Origin: Prochilodus magdalenae
Lineage: Eukaryota > Chordata > Actinopteri > Characiformes > Prochilodontidae
Assembly (NCBI GenBank): GCA_024036415.1
Contig: JAMWET010006979.1
Span: 1,251,001-1,315,000, forward strand
DNA length: 64,000 nucleotides
Direction: 5' to 3'
Shown: positions 25,221-62,177 of the stretch, piece after piece
Layout of the letters: the number at the start of each line of letters is the position of its first letter
How positions within the stretch are numbered: the stretch's first letter is position 1
The notes under the pieces: generated by a model
What the model saw: only the letters and a program-made list of their open reading frames with translations
The model's database searches: none
Told to the model about the DNA's origin: nothing
Translations under genes and position numbers: made by a program

Positions 25221-26929
25221 TCTGACAAATTAAAAGATTTTAAGCTTTTCTAATAAGTAGATCATTTGTTTAGTGCCCTTATCTTCTGAATGATCTGTGT
25301 TCAAGGAAGCATAACACAGATGCATTTCAGCCAAGTCATTTGCCATCGTCAAATACTTGTTTTGTTACTTGAGGGGATTTTACTTGTTTCAGGGGAATTT
25401 TCACCATGTATGAGCTTGTGAGACATTTCACCTTCATTTCAATAACAACTACCAAATGACAAAGGATTCCTGTTGTATTCCCTTCTCGGGCAGCGCAGCT
25501 CCGTCTGTGGAAGCTCTTTTTATTATTACAATTACTGCATGCCAGTCTATACATTTTAGGTTTTGGATTACCAGGCTTTGACCTCAGTCATTTCCCAGCA
25601 AAGTGGTCCTAATCCTGGTTGAGGTGGTATGGGGTACAGCCCCCTCTCGGGTTACAGGCAACCTTGTGCAACCCTACACTAGACAAGAGTGTTAACAGAG
25701 AGCTCAAGACCCATTAAGAGTGTATGTTATCTCTATTGATGGGGCAGGAACATGAATGGAGTTCGTTGCAGGTTTTGATTCAGCGTGACTTCATTTGTCT
25801 CACTGATGAGACATTATTGTCCTATTAGTGTCCCATATGTTGTCTCATTTTGGGTCCTTCATCTATTTCAGTTGGAGCTAAACAGCTGCTGTTGCTCTGT
25901 ACCAAGTAATTGTCTTATCAATGACCCATTCATCTCCCATCACTGCCATTTGAGTTCAATCTGAAATCACTTTTGCCCCTAATCCTTTGATTATGCCATA
26001 CTGTTACTGCTTCACCTTTGTCACTTTGCTTGGTATCTGAATAGATCAGTCTTATTCCTGCCTCATGTTACTTTGGGAATCACGCTAATACCTACTCATG
26101 GTCCTTTAGCTGGCACGTCACCACAGCTGCATGTATTCTCTCCACGTCTGTTTAATCTGTGCTGTCTATTAGCTTTCTCCAGAGCTTTCAATCTCTGAGT
26201 TGCCTCTTTACTTCTTTTACAGTGGTTCGTTGTTTGTGTTTCGCTCTAGATATGGTGTTGATACTAAGCCTTTTCAGAACAACTCCCAGAGGGCTTTTCT
26301 CCCATACTCCGAAACCAAAGTGTTGATTAGCTGGTGAAAGGGGAGCAAGCAGTACTGTGTACCCTGCCACCGCTAGGTCTTGCTAGGCTGGCTATGTTTC
26401 TGATTCCAGGGCTGTCACAACAGTGAGGTCATAGCTCGGAATGTCTTGATGTTCATATGTGTGATATCAGTGGTAAAACAAATGGTGTTGTGCACTTCCT
26501 TGTTTTCCTGTAAAAGTTTGTTCAGGAGATGCCAATAAAAAATGAACTGCAACCCACCGTCTCTCTCCAGCTCTTTAATGGGCTTGCCTGGATGTAACCT
26601 CCTCTTATTCATCAGGTTCGATTGAAAGCTAAGTGAATAACGGTAACCTAATCTAGGTTCGGTGATATCTGTTCCCATCATACACCATGACACATGATTT
26701 TCCTGAATAGTTTCAAAAACGGTCACTCTGTGCAGGGTGCAAAATGGTTGTGTTGAATTGAGCAGCAATCTGATTCAGTGAATGAGCAGACCACTCTGTA
26801 TCAATAACAGTCATTGCCATTGACTGCATTCACCTCTGTAACAGGATTTAAAACGTGCCATTAATGTTAAACATGCTTTGTCGTAGGTAGTGGCATGGCG
26901 ATACCCTTAAAAATCATCTTCTTAATTAA

Positions 26930-28900
26930 TCACTGTAAACATATATGAAAGACTAGCACTGGCTTTTGCAAGCTCTTTCTCAAGTGAGCAGATGGTTTTA
27001 GCTGCACTAGCACTTTTAGTCCTCGGACACTAGGGACAGGCCACAGTGAAGACCTTACCCCAGGCAAGTTACTATCCAACTGGAGTCCATCCAGTCCTCC
27101 AGTTACCTGCATGCCTGCCTCCTGGATCAGTGCAACAACTTGGCTGAAAAAATAATCAGGTTTAATTTGTGTCACCAAGGCCTGAGGTGCTAAGAGGGCT
27201 GGACCAGCGCTGTCACGCCTACAGGTGAGAGCCACACGTGCCAAATCTGGCAACTCACTCACACTAGCACACCTACAGCACTTGTCATCACAGATTAAAA
27301 AACTCCCACCTCTTCAGTGGCTACACTATCAAACAGCAAAGGCCTTTCTGAGTAAAGTAGGAGTCAAGAGTTCACCATCAGCTTGGCAAGACCAAGTACC
27401 ATGGTGATCTGGAGAGAGAGTGAAAGTGCAACTCAGTCTGGGGGTGACCCAGGCCATGAAAGCAGGGCCAGACCAGTGGAGAAAGGTCACTTGGTACTTT
27501 TGGAATGGTGGGGGCTTTAAGAAAGCTTTTTATACCTTCCCCTGCACCAAAAGCGAACGTGTTCTGGCTGGGCTGCTGGTAGCCTGATCTACCCAGAGCA
27601 CCACAAAGCTGGAGAGAGGGCATGAAGGGCTGAAGGAGACTCTTTGTGTGGCCAGGAGAGGGAGTAATTTTTGGTGGAGGTTTGAGTTACCTGATGGGGG
27701 GTTGACATTGTGGACGAAAGGCAAGCAAAGCAGGGCCAACTGTTAAGCAATAGATTGGGGGATAGGATGGAAATGGAGATATTGGATGACCCAGCTGGGT
27801 TGCTGGCCAGGACCTTCTCCCCCTTCAAGGGTCAGGCCTGGTAGACCTACCAGAATGCTGTGACAACACTGGTGCTCCAGAATACATTTGACCCCTTTCC
27901 CACGGAAACGGTTCCTTGCCTCCACAGTTCTTCGTTGTGCCTGCTGACATTATGGTAACTCAGTCAGCCTGATTTTGATCTGCCAAGTTTGGTTGGCAGG
28001 TGGTTGATGGGGCTGATGATTTGTGGCTGCGTTTAATCAGACACTTGACTCCTACACCCAAACAGTAGAGTTAGAGCTTATCGCTAGCGTCTCAGCCTGT
28101 CCTTTGTAGGACAGAAACTGGTTCAGACAACGCAGAGCCATTTCGCTTGAGCTGACCTTTCGCAAAAGCTCCAAGTCACTTCTCTGGAAAGGGAGGAAGA
28201 TGGTGAGAAAGGACACGGGACGATATGTCTTATTAGCAAACTCATTACATCGTAAGGAAGACAAGATGGTGAGAAGATAGGAATCAGACTCTTGCTCTCT
28301 CGTGCCACGTCTTCTTCTCCCATCCGTATTCTATCTGCTCACACCAGTTCAGGATAAGTCAGGAGCTGAACCTGCTAGCTGGAACCGCATTGTATCTTTC
28401 CTGCCTTCTTGCACAGCAGATTGATTTAAGAATATGGGTGCATTTACACAACAAGGCGACAAGGTGTAAAAGAATCCTCCCATGGGATTCCCACGTTGGT
28501 CATAGGGAATCCAGGTTTGGCGTTCTGTCCAGCAGGTTTTCACACGTCCAGCCCCTCTCTGGTCTCTGGTTACCTCCACTGTCCCTCTGTGAACAAAGCT
28601 GCGTCTGACTCCCATCTCTCTCCCATCTCCTTCCCAGACCCTATCACCACGGATTCACCAGCAATTTCCCCGCCTTTCGGTTCTATCTTAGCACCAGATC
28701 TATGGAAATCAACTCCCTCCGAGACTGACCTGGCCTTATGTGTGCCGTTGCAAATGAGACTGTCCTTAATTAGTGTAGGGAACCAAGCAGAACAGGAGGG
28801 GGAGCACTCCCATGCACCGCACACAAACAGTCGTTGACTCACACGCATACATATTGAGTGTCCTGGTTGATTCATGTTAATGCTGTAACTCTAGCTAGCC
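26930..28900. other. GC-richer intergenic block of unknown nature
   Basis: Base composition differs from the AT-rich surroundings, and open frames of 60-117 codons overlap on both strands. None resembles a family I know, none is joined by clear splice sites, and codon bias is not evident. It may be a decayed gene, an old repeat or a noncoding transcript. Confidence 0.35.
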
Positions 28901-29130
28901 CTTCTTTATATTTACAAACAAAGAGACTATTTTCCCGTCTTGTTTTCTTTTGTAAATAAATGCCACAAGGGTGAGCAGAAGAGCTTTACGCTTGCATGAA
29001 GGGATGCTGTGGACAGTGCTGGGCCTATGGAGACAGCTGTTTTCTAGAGAACTGGGTTCTGCTCCAAAGGGTCTGACATTTTCTTCAGAAATCCTCTTTG
29101 TTCTGCCCTAAGCTGCTTCAATATTTCCCC

Positions 29131-29310
29131 TTACTTGCTTACCTACCGCCATCATTGGTCAACTTTCTCTTTCTTTACCCTCCCTTTCTTTCTTCACCAC
29201 TCCTCTCTTGTTCTCCTCTCTTTCCCTCCCTCCTCCAAAAAAGTCTCACCCCCTTTCTCCATCCCCTCCACCCCTCCCTCTCCCATCTTCCCCTTTCCCC
29301 ACAAAAAAAA
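29131..29310. repeat. Pyrimidine-rich low-complexity tract
   Basis: CTTT/CCTCC-rich for about 180 bases and ending in a run of A. It gives rise to spurious Pro/Ser/Leu-rich frames. Confidence 0.8.
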
Positions 29311-29329
29311 ATCTCAGATTAACTTTAAC

Positions 29330-29734
29330 ACTATCTGCGGTGCAAAAGGTAGCGCCTGCCTTCGCGGCTTCTCCCTCCAGCACGGCAGTAAAGGAACTCA
29401 CACAAACACTCACTTCCCTCTTCTCTCATCCCGGGATCACTTACTCCAGGCTTTCGCCTCCTTGAAAATCAAACAGGCGCCGCAGGCTCGGATTGGGCTG
29501 GGTTTACCACTCTTGCTCTCCTCGGTAATCCTGCGGACTTGGACCAGCAGAGCGCTCTTGTGTGAGGGGGATTTAGGAGGGCTTTCTTGGGCACGCACCC
29601 CCCTCCCCTTCCCTTTCCCCTGTCCCAGCACAGAACCCCTTCACTCCTTGAACCTGTGTGGATGGTACCCAGTTGGATGGGACTGGAAGGCTGATGCCAC
29701 AGGTGAGGTGCTGAGCTTCCATCCTTTGAAGGCA
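29330..29734 (+). promoter_or_regulatory. Candidate promoter / noncoding first exon upstream of tecta
   Basis: CG-richer than its surroundings and ended by a near-consensus donor (GGCAG/GTGAGT at 29735). The first tecta coding exon has an acceptor-like CTCTTTAG just before its ATG, so an upstream noncoding exon is expected. Linking the two is inference; a separate noncoding RNA is equally possible. Confidence 0.3.
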
Positions 29735-32700
29735 GGTGAGTAGACACTTACCTTTGCCCTATCTCCTCTCACAACCAGTTGATTTGTGGGCAATAGACTG
29801 GTCTTCCTGTAACCTTTTAAGACAAGAGTGGACGAAGCAGAGTCCGTCTTTCCTTCTTTATCTCTTACAAGAGACGTCCAGGTTCTCACTCTCTCCTTCT
29901 CCCCCTTTCTGTCTTCTGTTTGGAATCACACGTAATGCGTGAATATGTAAATCATTGGTTTTATCTGCCAATAAGTAGCCTAGTGTTTTCGATAACATCT
30001 ATCTATTTGGCATTAATGTCAGGCTCGATGTGTTGTCAAGAAGACAGCTTGTTCGAGATCAGTTTCTCTTGGGGTTAGCCAACTGAACCCTGTCAGCTCA
30101 TGCAAAGAGATGGATTTACCTCTCTGGCATCTCTCACAATCTCTTGTGGTGCACTTGGGATTGCCATCAATCAAAGGACATCAGACATGAGCATGTGGTC
30201 TAAGCGGCACACTCGCTCTGGAAGACTAGGTTTCAGTTATGCTGGAAGGTGGGGATATGTGCTCATTTGTAAGAAGGAAAGATGGTTCACTACTCTCTTG
30301 AGAAACACCAACATGAATAATCCAGGAATCGCACCGCACTCCAAAGTTTATGCAACTGTTACTTAAGGTCTGCTGTTTACATCCTAGTTGACCTGTTCTG
30401 TGGAGCTAAGGTTTGCTGTCCCGGTGTAGTTTGGGAAATTACTGAAATGCAGCCGGTAATTGTAAATTGATTCAAATCTGATGAGAACCTCGACAACAAA
30501 ACTGAATAGCCGGTTCTTAATGCAAATACTATTATATCATATAACTATCATCATACAATATACATCAGCTCTGTACTTCAGCACACTGGGTTTGAAATGA
30601 ACAATTTGGTCTTAATGTTGAATTTAAGTGTACGTTGAGTTGAACTGTAAAAAATTGTAGCCCCCTTTGGGCGTTGTGCCATTTTAGAGGGCCTTGAACC
30701 AAAGTGCCAATGCCGGGATTTCAGGCCATGATATGACTATAAAATCCGGAATCAGAATATGAGACACAAGAATGTGCTGGCAAACACGTGGTTTACCAAA
30801 ACACAGCTTTGAAAAAGGTAGCATGGGCATGTACAGCTGTGAGTGGAGATCTGGTTCGCTTGTCTTCAGTGATGACATGATTGTTGACAAGAGCAACAGC
30901 TGGATTCTGCGGTATAGAGAACTCGTGTTCTCTAAATGTTATTGCTGAGCTAATCATCCATTGAACATGCCTCTCAATGACTGAAGATAAGATGCAGGGT
31001 AAAAGTCTTAAATTTCCTTCACGTTTATGTTCAATTGATCACATCACTTCTGGTACCGTGAAAGACAAGAACTATGTGTGATGTGCTATGATTGTCATAT
31101 GGTTCAACCAATATAACTGTCAATATCTATAAACTAAAGCTGCCGTTAAACTGCACCACAGTTTAATTTCAAATCCAGCGTGCCAAAAAAACCCAAAAAC
31201 TAAACAGTAAGATCTTCAGAGCAGTGAAAGTGGTCATTCTAATTTCCAAATTTATTCCACTTCTATATTCATAGAAAATCCATCTAATTAGCAAAACCAC
31301 TTAACAAAAACAATTACTCCAACACACTAAACAATTAAAACAATGATCTCAGGAAGACTCAAGGTATGGTTATTAATGAGAGGTACTTGTTATTTTTGAG
31401 ATATGCACAATTGAATCATCATACATATACGGTATCGTCCATAAATCTTGTGCATAAAAAGAGGCCAGTTATCTCATCAGAAAGCGTCTTTACATGTATA
31501 TTTGTTTTATAGTGTAAATTAGTGTTTATACATGTAAACAGTGGTGCGCTTTTTGTTTTTAAATGAACACAAACTTGGTTCCTGATATTTCAGTGCACTA
31601 CAACCATAATGCATACATGTGTAAAGTTTCATCAGTAGCACACTAGATATCATTAAATAAAGGATGAGCAAAACTAGGTACAGGATGACAGTTAAACCAT
31701 CTCACTGAGAATAAAACATCACTCTTACAGGAGTGCATACATTTCCAATTATTCTCCTGCAATCAATATGTAAATAATATGAAACAGATAAGCTTCTATA
31801 AATAGAAACAACTACCTAACATAAATACCCAGATGTAAGAAAGATTAATACATTTAGGAGAAAATATTGGTATTGTGTAAATCCTACTCAATTAAAAGTG
31901 GAAGTATGAGGAATATATAGGCCAAATGTATCTACATTCTAACATACATAAGCATAACAAATCTACATCATATGGTTTAACAGATATAACAAGGGTCAGG
32001 GCATCCTTCTTCTTCTCTCGGCTGTTTTAAATGAGATTAATCCTAATGCTGGACATAAGCTGTCGTTACACTGTCAATCAAATGTTTGTAAATATGGGTA
32101 AATACACTTTCACACAAACATAATTTTGATTGCTTGTTTGCCTGTAAGACTTTTGACTTAAGTCTAAATAAAATGACATTTATACATGAGTAAATTTTGA
32201 AAGTGAGTAAAGGTGAAAATGATTGACATACAATTTGGAGTTGACTGCATCTCTTCCCACTTCCCAAGAGCCAAATTAGCCAAAGCTGGTGCAGTTCGTG
32301 GTTGACTCTCTGTTTTGCTGCAGGTTAACTAGGTAGAATACACATTCCAGGATGAATTATGAGCAATTTGTCAAAATTTGTCAACTGAGACAGTAAACTC
32401 TATGGAGATGTGCAAACACACACTGTACAAGTTTACTCTCACTGTGTCTTCATATCTGGCCATTATATGGTTACAGCTGTGAACGGTGTTTTTGTGTGCA
32501 AGACCACCCTAAGCTTCCCATTGTCTGCACAATAGCAGTATTATGACCAGCAGTAGGCCTGGTCTGCTGAATCAAAAGTGGAAATGGTCTAAACTATTAC
32601 TCTAGTCCTGCTATTTCCACATAACCCTTCATTTTAGGTTGTATTTGCTGCTCTACTACCGTGGCATGTCACTGAGAATGGGTCTACTTGGTTGTATTCA

Positions 32701-33365
32701 GTCAGACAAATGTAAGTATCCGAAGACAATGTGTAAAATGGGAAACATTTTCAAATTTAAGGGGGGAGAACCTCAAACTTGAGCCCCGCGGGGTTGTCGA
32801 AAAGACCATGGCAACCCAAGCCTTCTCAATTAGACCCATTAGTTGGACTGCTCACACCCCTTTTCTGAAGCCAACGAGACATGGCACACAAACACACGGT
32901 AATGGACCCCACTAGACGATGTAGAGCAGTCGGTTTGAGTCCCAGCCGCAAGCTCACTGGCAATGTAGATGCCTAGACCTGCTCCTCCATAGCCCACTCA
33001 CACAGTAGTGCTGGTAAACGTGATCCCCACACATTGTTCGCTATCACATAATGGGACCTTTTCAGCGAAGGGCCAACAAGGCCCACCATGGCGGGGGAGA
33101 GAGGCGGGGAAAGCCCCTTGGGAGACCTGGGAGACTGCACTTAAAATCAGGGAAGATTAGAGGGGGGGCTGTATTTGGCCTATTTGCCATTTTAATGTCC
33201 TTTTATTAATGCATGAGGGACCAGTAGACATGTACAGCATATGCTGCTTACAGAGGTCTATAATCTTATACCATTTAAAACGACATTTGGTAGGTCACCA
33301 TCGCTGAGGCATTGCAGAAATCTACTGTTGACCAACTATTTCTAATTCCTTGTATGTGCTCTTTA

Positions 33366-56067
<22,702 letters not shown>

Positions 56068-58650
56068 CACTAACTGAATCATGGCCGCATGGAGAAGGGG
56101 AGCAGCGGCAAAAAGAGAGGGAGTCAGAAAATGAAAGAGACAGATCAGGAAGAGAGGAGTGCATGTAATAACCACTCGCTGCAGGCCAGAGGGGCACTAA
56201 ACATCACCAGCAGCTTTTCTCCAGTCTGCAAAGACCTGTGACCAAACCCCGCAAGGCTGTGGGAGTCGATGTCCAGCTGTTTGGATGCACTCCAAAAAAC
56301 AGCTTTGGTTCTACACTGTGTAAAATAGATCCACTTCCAAGACATTCGTCCAAAAGAGCCTCGCTGTTAGCAGAGGTGCACGGACCGCAGCCCAAAGCGA
56401 TGTTAGAGATAGAGAGTCAGCTACTGAATATCCCACAGAGTAGTAAAGACAGACTAGTGAGTGCGAGATTACTAGATTATGAAGATGCCATGTTGTGAAA
56501 GCTCATGCTGCAGTGAATGGTTAAAATTCTCAGTTCCGGTTATATTTATGCTTGATTTGACGTTTTATGAATTGTTCCCTTCTCTAGTTCTCATTATTTT
56601 GTCAAATACTTAATTTCCCTCTTTGCCATGATGAAGTATTGCTCAGATCAAGCTTTGTGCTGCACTGAATACATAAACCATTCAGTGTCTTGTGAAGTAT
56701 TGATGAATTCTAGATGCATTTTCATTTATGTGACTTGGTACTTCTACAGTCACTAAGCACTTTACTAGGAACAGCTCCTTGTATCTGGGCTCTTTGTCTA
56801 TTTTATCAGCTCTACATACCATATGGGTGCACTACAAGTGCAGACTGTAGTTTATCTGTTTCTCCGTATACTTTGTTAATCCCCTTTCCAGTCTGATCTT
56901 CAATGGCCAGGGCCCTCATAAGACCACCATAGATGAGATATTATTATCTATCTCAGCACTGCAGTGACACTGATGTGGTGGTGGCGTGTTAGTGTATGTT
57001 GTGCTAGTGTGAGTGGATCATACATTGGGTAGTCCTGTGGGGGTCCTGGCCACTGAAGAACAGGGGGGGCAGAAAGGGGTCTAACAAAGCACACAGAGAA
57101 ACAGATGAACCACAGTCTGTAATTGTAGAACAACAAGCTTTACCTGTATGATAAGTGGAGCAGATAAGATGGACAGTGAGTGTTGATACTAGAAGTCGTA
57201 GCTAGTAAAGTGCTTAGTGAGTGTATCATATAACCACTTAAATGTTACAAAGCCAGTACAAGTATTTCCAATGAAAGCCCATCTGACAGGTGAAGAAGAG
57301 AGGAGGAGAAATAATTTCCGTTTTGTTTTTCCTTCTCTTGTTTCTTGCAGCAGTATGTTGAAATTGTTGACTTAGTATCTCAAAGAAATAACTACGTTAA
57401 TATGTTAATATAATGACTTATTGGCCAAAAAAAGTCACTAGTGCTCTAACATTTTCTTGGACCGCCTTTGGCTTTGATTATGTTGAAAATGGCAGAGTCA
57501 AACCACTCTGCAAAGTCTTCTCTGGCACAAATTGTCAGTCATGTTAGGACTGCGGTCGCCTGTTAATGTACCCAACTGATTCCTCATGTTCCCTAAACCA
57601 TATTTTCGCAGTCTGAGCTCTAAGGATCGTGGCTTTTGGGTTCAGTATTTGACCCAGCAATTTGACACAGTAACATCTTTTCCATGACCATGGGATGCAT
57701 CTTTTCAGGTTGTTATTTAAGAAATGAGGAGCTACTAATTGCATCAGTTAGGGCTAAAATACTAGCCATAATAAACATATTATTAAACTGCTGTAATTAC
57801 CTAATTTAATCACCAAGTATTTGCTTATTTAAATCAAAATAATATTATGTAAAAATATAATGTATAATATTTTATGTTTATAATATTGTTTAAATAATAT
57901 TATAACATCAAAATAATATTAACATTCTCAATACAAAGGTATCTTACAATAATGACATTAAAATTAAATTTATTTTTTTTTTAATTAAATTATTTTTGGG
58001 ATAGTGAGTCAAATTTTCCCCAACATATGTTCCTTTAACGTGGTGTGGCATTATTTTCTAGGTGCTAAGTCCCAATCTAATACACCTACTAAGTCATGCA
58101 TTTGAGAAAATGTGAGAAATTTGACATACTGCTTCCAAACACAAAGAAAGAGGGAAAAACACAGATGGATTTTCTAGCAGATGGGGAAAGTTAAAAGTTG
58201 GAAATATTCCAGATGTCCTCAAGTAGTTTATTCTTTACAGGATTACAGTGACTGAACCTGTATATATTGCCCATGTTTGAATGAAAGTGGTTTATCTAAA
58301 TGTACTGTATGTGATGCTGAATAGAACTTTCCATTTACCAGGATACAGCAATGGGTGAATATGTGGATGTAGCCTTGATGTATCCCAATACTTGACCCTA
58401 ATGGTACTGATGGGGATCCGGAGGAGTGTTTGTAATCAGATGCATGGACTGTGTTCACGTGAACTCTAGATCTACTGTACAATGGTGATGATAATTTAAC
58501 ATGCCAGATTAATGTTGAACGGAAAGAAAAGCATGTCTGCCTACACCCCTCCTTTACCGAGGATGTCCTAGGCTACTGTAGTTTCTTTTCTCGTTGTTTT
58601 TTTAATCGCATATGTGTATTTGAGAATAAAGTGAGCACTTCTACAAACAT
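56068..58650 (+). other. tecta: tecta 3' flank / likely long 3' UTR
   Basis: The first strong AATAAA I see is at 58625. The tail would then be about 2.5 kb and would include the element at 56750-57223. An earlier noncanonical signal is possible. Confidence 0.4.
56750..57223. mobile_element. Nonautonomous DNA transposon, family member C
   Basis: Left end CACTAAGCACTTTACTAGG pairs with right end CTAGTAAAGTGCTTAGTG as near-perfect inverted repeats. Interior shares GTCCTGTGGGGGTCCTGGCC and GCACTGCAGTGACACTGATG with member A. Confidence 0.88.
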
Positions 58651-58689
58651 GCACTCTGCCCACTTTCATTCTATTCGGGGTGAGCCAAA

Positions 58690-59189
58690 AATACGGCACC
58701 GTGAGCGCACGTGTGTTTACGTTCATGTATTAAAAGCTTTGTAAGGACCCGCGGTGGGCTGACGTTGTGCGGTGGACAACATTAGACAACATTTCTAATT
58801 TAAAAACTTTGGCTGTTTGTGGAGAGTGAAAAAATAGCAAAATAATATTACATATGATTGTTTTCTGTTCCTGAATGTGTGGAAGCGTTAAGCGCAGCTT
58901 TGGATACAGCAGACACCCCACAAAGATAGCAATACAATCCGAGCGTGTGCGCACGCGCGTGTGTCATCCGCGTCGCTAGGGCGACCGCTTGGGAGGCGGT
59001 TCCTTGAATCCGGCTTAAAGCACGAAAATACCCCAAGCTGGACGCTCCTCTCTCCCTCGGTATGCGGACACCTCGGGCAGGTTTTGAACAAGCCACACGT
59101 CGAGGTTTGGAGCGAATTCGTCTGGAAGCGGCCAGGAAAATTGGTGTTTATAATTTAGTTCGCCGGGAGGATGAACTGGAACTCCGCCG
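58690..59189 (+). promoter_or_regulatory. CpG-rich promoter and noncoding first exon of a third gene
   Basis: CG dinucleotides are frequent from about 58920 to 59500. A donor CGCCG/GTAAGAG at 59190 follows. A short ATG frame at 59171 in this exon would end soon after splicing to 62178, so it would be an upstream ORF rather than the main start. Transcription start not defined. Confidence 0.55.
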
Positions 59190-62177
59190 GTAAGAGCGGT
59201 CGGTTGGTTGGCTGCCTGTGCGCTGCGGTGAGCTGAACTACTGCAGGATTAGCCGCGGTTAGCTGTAGCTACAAGCTCAAAGTGTGACATAACCGACTTA
59301 TTCCGCCTCGCCGGTCAGCTAGTACTGTTAGCAGCTCGGTCCACTCTCTTTAAGCAATACTACGACCGGTATGAAATATAATAAATACCGCCCAGCGAAC
59401 TGCTCCCAAACGGGCAGCGGTAATAAGCTCTCTGTCCGAGCCGAGCCAGTGTTGGTAGCAACGGCAGCCTCTGTTACTGTACATAACGGCATGCTGTCCA
59501 GAGTGCTCACCGAGGAGATTTAGCTGGCCGTGAGTCTGAATCTCGGATACCTTATGTAGTCATACAACTACGGAATAACACAGCATAACGTAACATCTTA
59601 ATTGTAATGAGTATTCACTTTTTATAGAGCAACAAATCGTTTTTATCTGACACAGTGCCCCTGTACGGAGAACCTGCCCGTCAACCACAGTCCCATAGAG
59701 CCACAGAGATCTAGCTGCCTGGGTTCAATTAAAGGGAGTTCCTTCTCAGCACTTTGGCTCAGTATCTCGACATAATGACTGAATAATAATGGTCTGAATT
59801 ACATGACATATGGAGTACAAGAATTTGGTAATTATTTTGGGATAATGAGGCAAATAAACCATTTCAGCCTATCAGTTTTTGGATACCAAGATTTGGGATA
59901 GTGCGATGGGAAACCTGTGTGTGGTGACAATAGGTTTTACTATGTTTCAGTCCTTTTCCATCTGAGGATATTCATATTTAAAGTCCTCTGACAAAAGTTT
60001 ATAAGAGTGGCTCTAAAAGTTACACAAAATGGTTAGGAATATACTGCCTGGTGTTTGTGACATCGTTTAATGTCGCCCAAAATACATATTTGAAACGCAT
60101 TAATGGCGAAGGGGTGCCTGCAGGGATACAAGGAAAAATGATACCCCCAAAACCCTTCTTTCCAGGTTGAGTATTATTTTTAACAGTTTCATTGTTAAAT
60201 ATAAAAACACAAGATGATTTTCTGGTCATTTAGACAGCAAATAAAATGGCTATGCTTGTGTTGTAAATATAGTGAACCCTAGTTCCCACCAACACCACTG
60301 TAAAGAATTCTACACTGCACTCTTTCACATCAAACCACACAGAATAACTTTTATTGACATCTCAGCAATTGACGTTTATAGCAGTTTGGAAAAGTCTTTT
60401 TCCCCTTTAACTGGAGAACCAGGTTTTGTTCTTAACGTCAGCCCAAACAAGCCCAATGTTTTTGGCATATGGTTATATCCCAAGTGATTTCTGGTAGTCT
60501 GGACAGTAAAATAACACATTAAATCCAATTGCATGTCAGATTTCTGCAACCACATTAAAAAGTTCTTGGGACTGTGATTCCAAATGTATTTTTACAAATG
60601 AGTCTCTAAGGTGCTAAAATCTGATTTTAGAGCGTTTCCTGTGTCACTCGTAATGCGACAAACAACAGCAATGTTAAATCTAAAGTGATGGAAGCTCTGG
60701 GGTTTGCTGGGTTGTTACTGATGCCTACATCGTTGCCACAGCGGATAGTCTGGACACAAAAATCCGATCACCAAGCAAAAAAGTTGTCTCAAGTCATCTC
60801 AAGTCGTCTGAGGTTATCTGACTTGAGATAGAAATCCTGTTTGCCGGCGCTGTGAACACAGTCTTGATTTGTGCTGCCTCAAAAGTCCCATACTACTACG
60901 TCAAAACTGGAAAACTATCATTAGTAGCCCATTCCTTAGTATGGACAGAATGTACAGTAGCCTATGGTTTTATATGCAGCATTGGTTCTATGCTGATCAC
61001 TAGAGAGAAAAGTGAGGCATAGCCTAAACAGTTTACACACCACTATTGGTATGAAAGGGTCATTTCATTTTCCATTCTACAAAATTGACAATAATGATAA
61101 TTGCAAAATATATATAATATAAACAATAAAGTAATAAATTAATACCAGTCTTGCACTGTATGACTGACTGACACAAACGTGTCAGTGAATATTTAGAAGT
61201 GGATTTTTTGAGTGACTGGAGTTCTTGAAACAGTGATATCAGTATTTTGGGATGCTTTTTTAGACTCTGCATCAATCTACATTTGTTTCTCTAGTGACCA
61301 AAATCTTAGAAAACGAGAGAAGAGAACGTGCCCTATAATACGTACCATGCTGTTGTGCTAGCTCTTGGGAAGTGTGCTCAGTCAGGGCTTGCTGAGATTG
61401 CTCTTTCTTTTTGGCTGGCTTTGCAGGAATGCTAGAACAACACCAGCAATGCTCTTTACAGAAGCCATCTCATTCTGTGTATTTTCCTTTTTCTTCATTT
61501 ACTGACATAAGCTAGAAGTTAAGTGTCAAGGGATTTTTCTCTAACCAACATCTGCTCTATGGATATATGGATATTTTGTAGTAATATAAGACATCAGTCT
61601 TCAAGCTACAAAAATAAACAAGTTATGTGTAGGAAAATACTTTTTAAAAAGATGTGTATTTTTGTACTTCTAGTTAAGGCATTATTTGATTAAACTAACT
61701 CTAGGCTACTCTACTCGCCTCTGGAGATCAGTACCTAACAGAGGTAGGGGATATGGCAAACTGTTATACTGTAATACTTTAGGATGTTTTTGTTATACAT
61801 AAAGTGTCACAATTTTTTTTTTTTTCAACACAGTTAGTAAAAATACGTTTAAAGATGAAACCTATGGCTTGTATTTAACATGTCACACACTCTGCTGCGA
61901 TAATTCCAAATAAACAGGACTAATTATTAGAGGAGGAGGAAAAATCTCTATAGTATTGTGATTTTTGGTGAAAATAAAGACAGAATGTTGTAACACATTT
62001 TGATGTAAATGATCATGGTAATGATCAGTATTGTCATATTACCTAGCTCTAGAATCTAATGATTTAGTAATAATTTTCCACTGTAGGTCAATATATAGAC
62101 ATATAGGGAGCTATGTACTATAACTGCTTTAACTCTGGATATAAGTTTATTTTTCTTGTGTTTCCTGCTTCTAACAG
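59190..62177. other. Intron 1 of the third gene
   Basis: CG-rich to about 59500, then AT-rich; no gene or clear repeat class seen. Confidence 0.55.

Noticed and set aside
29135..29743. 202-residue open frame
   Set aside because: First third is low-complexity pyrimidine tract; no family resemblance, no other exon; better explained as chance in CG-richer DNA.
32925..33030. Possible tRNA gene (B-box-like GGTTTGAGTCCC)
   Set aside because: No matching A box or cloverleaf at the right distance; at most a decayed SINE.
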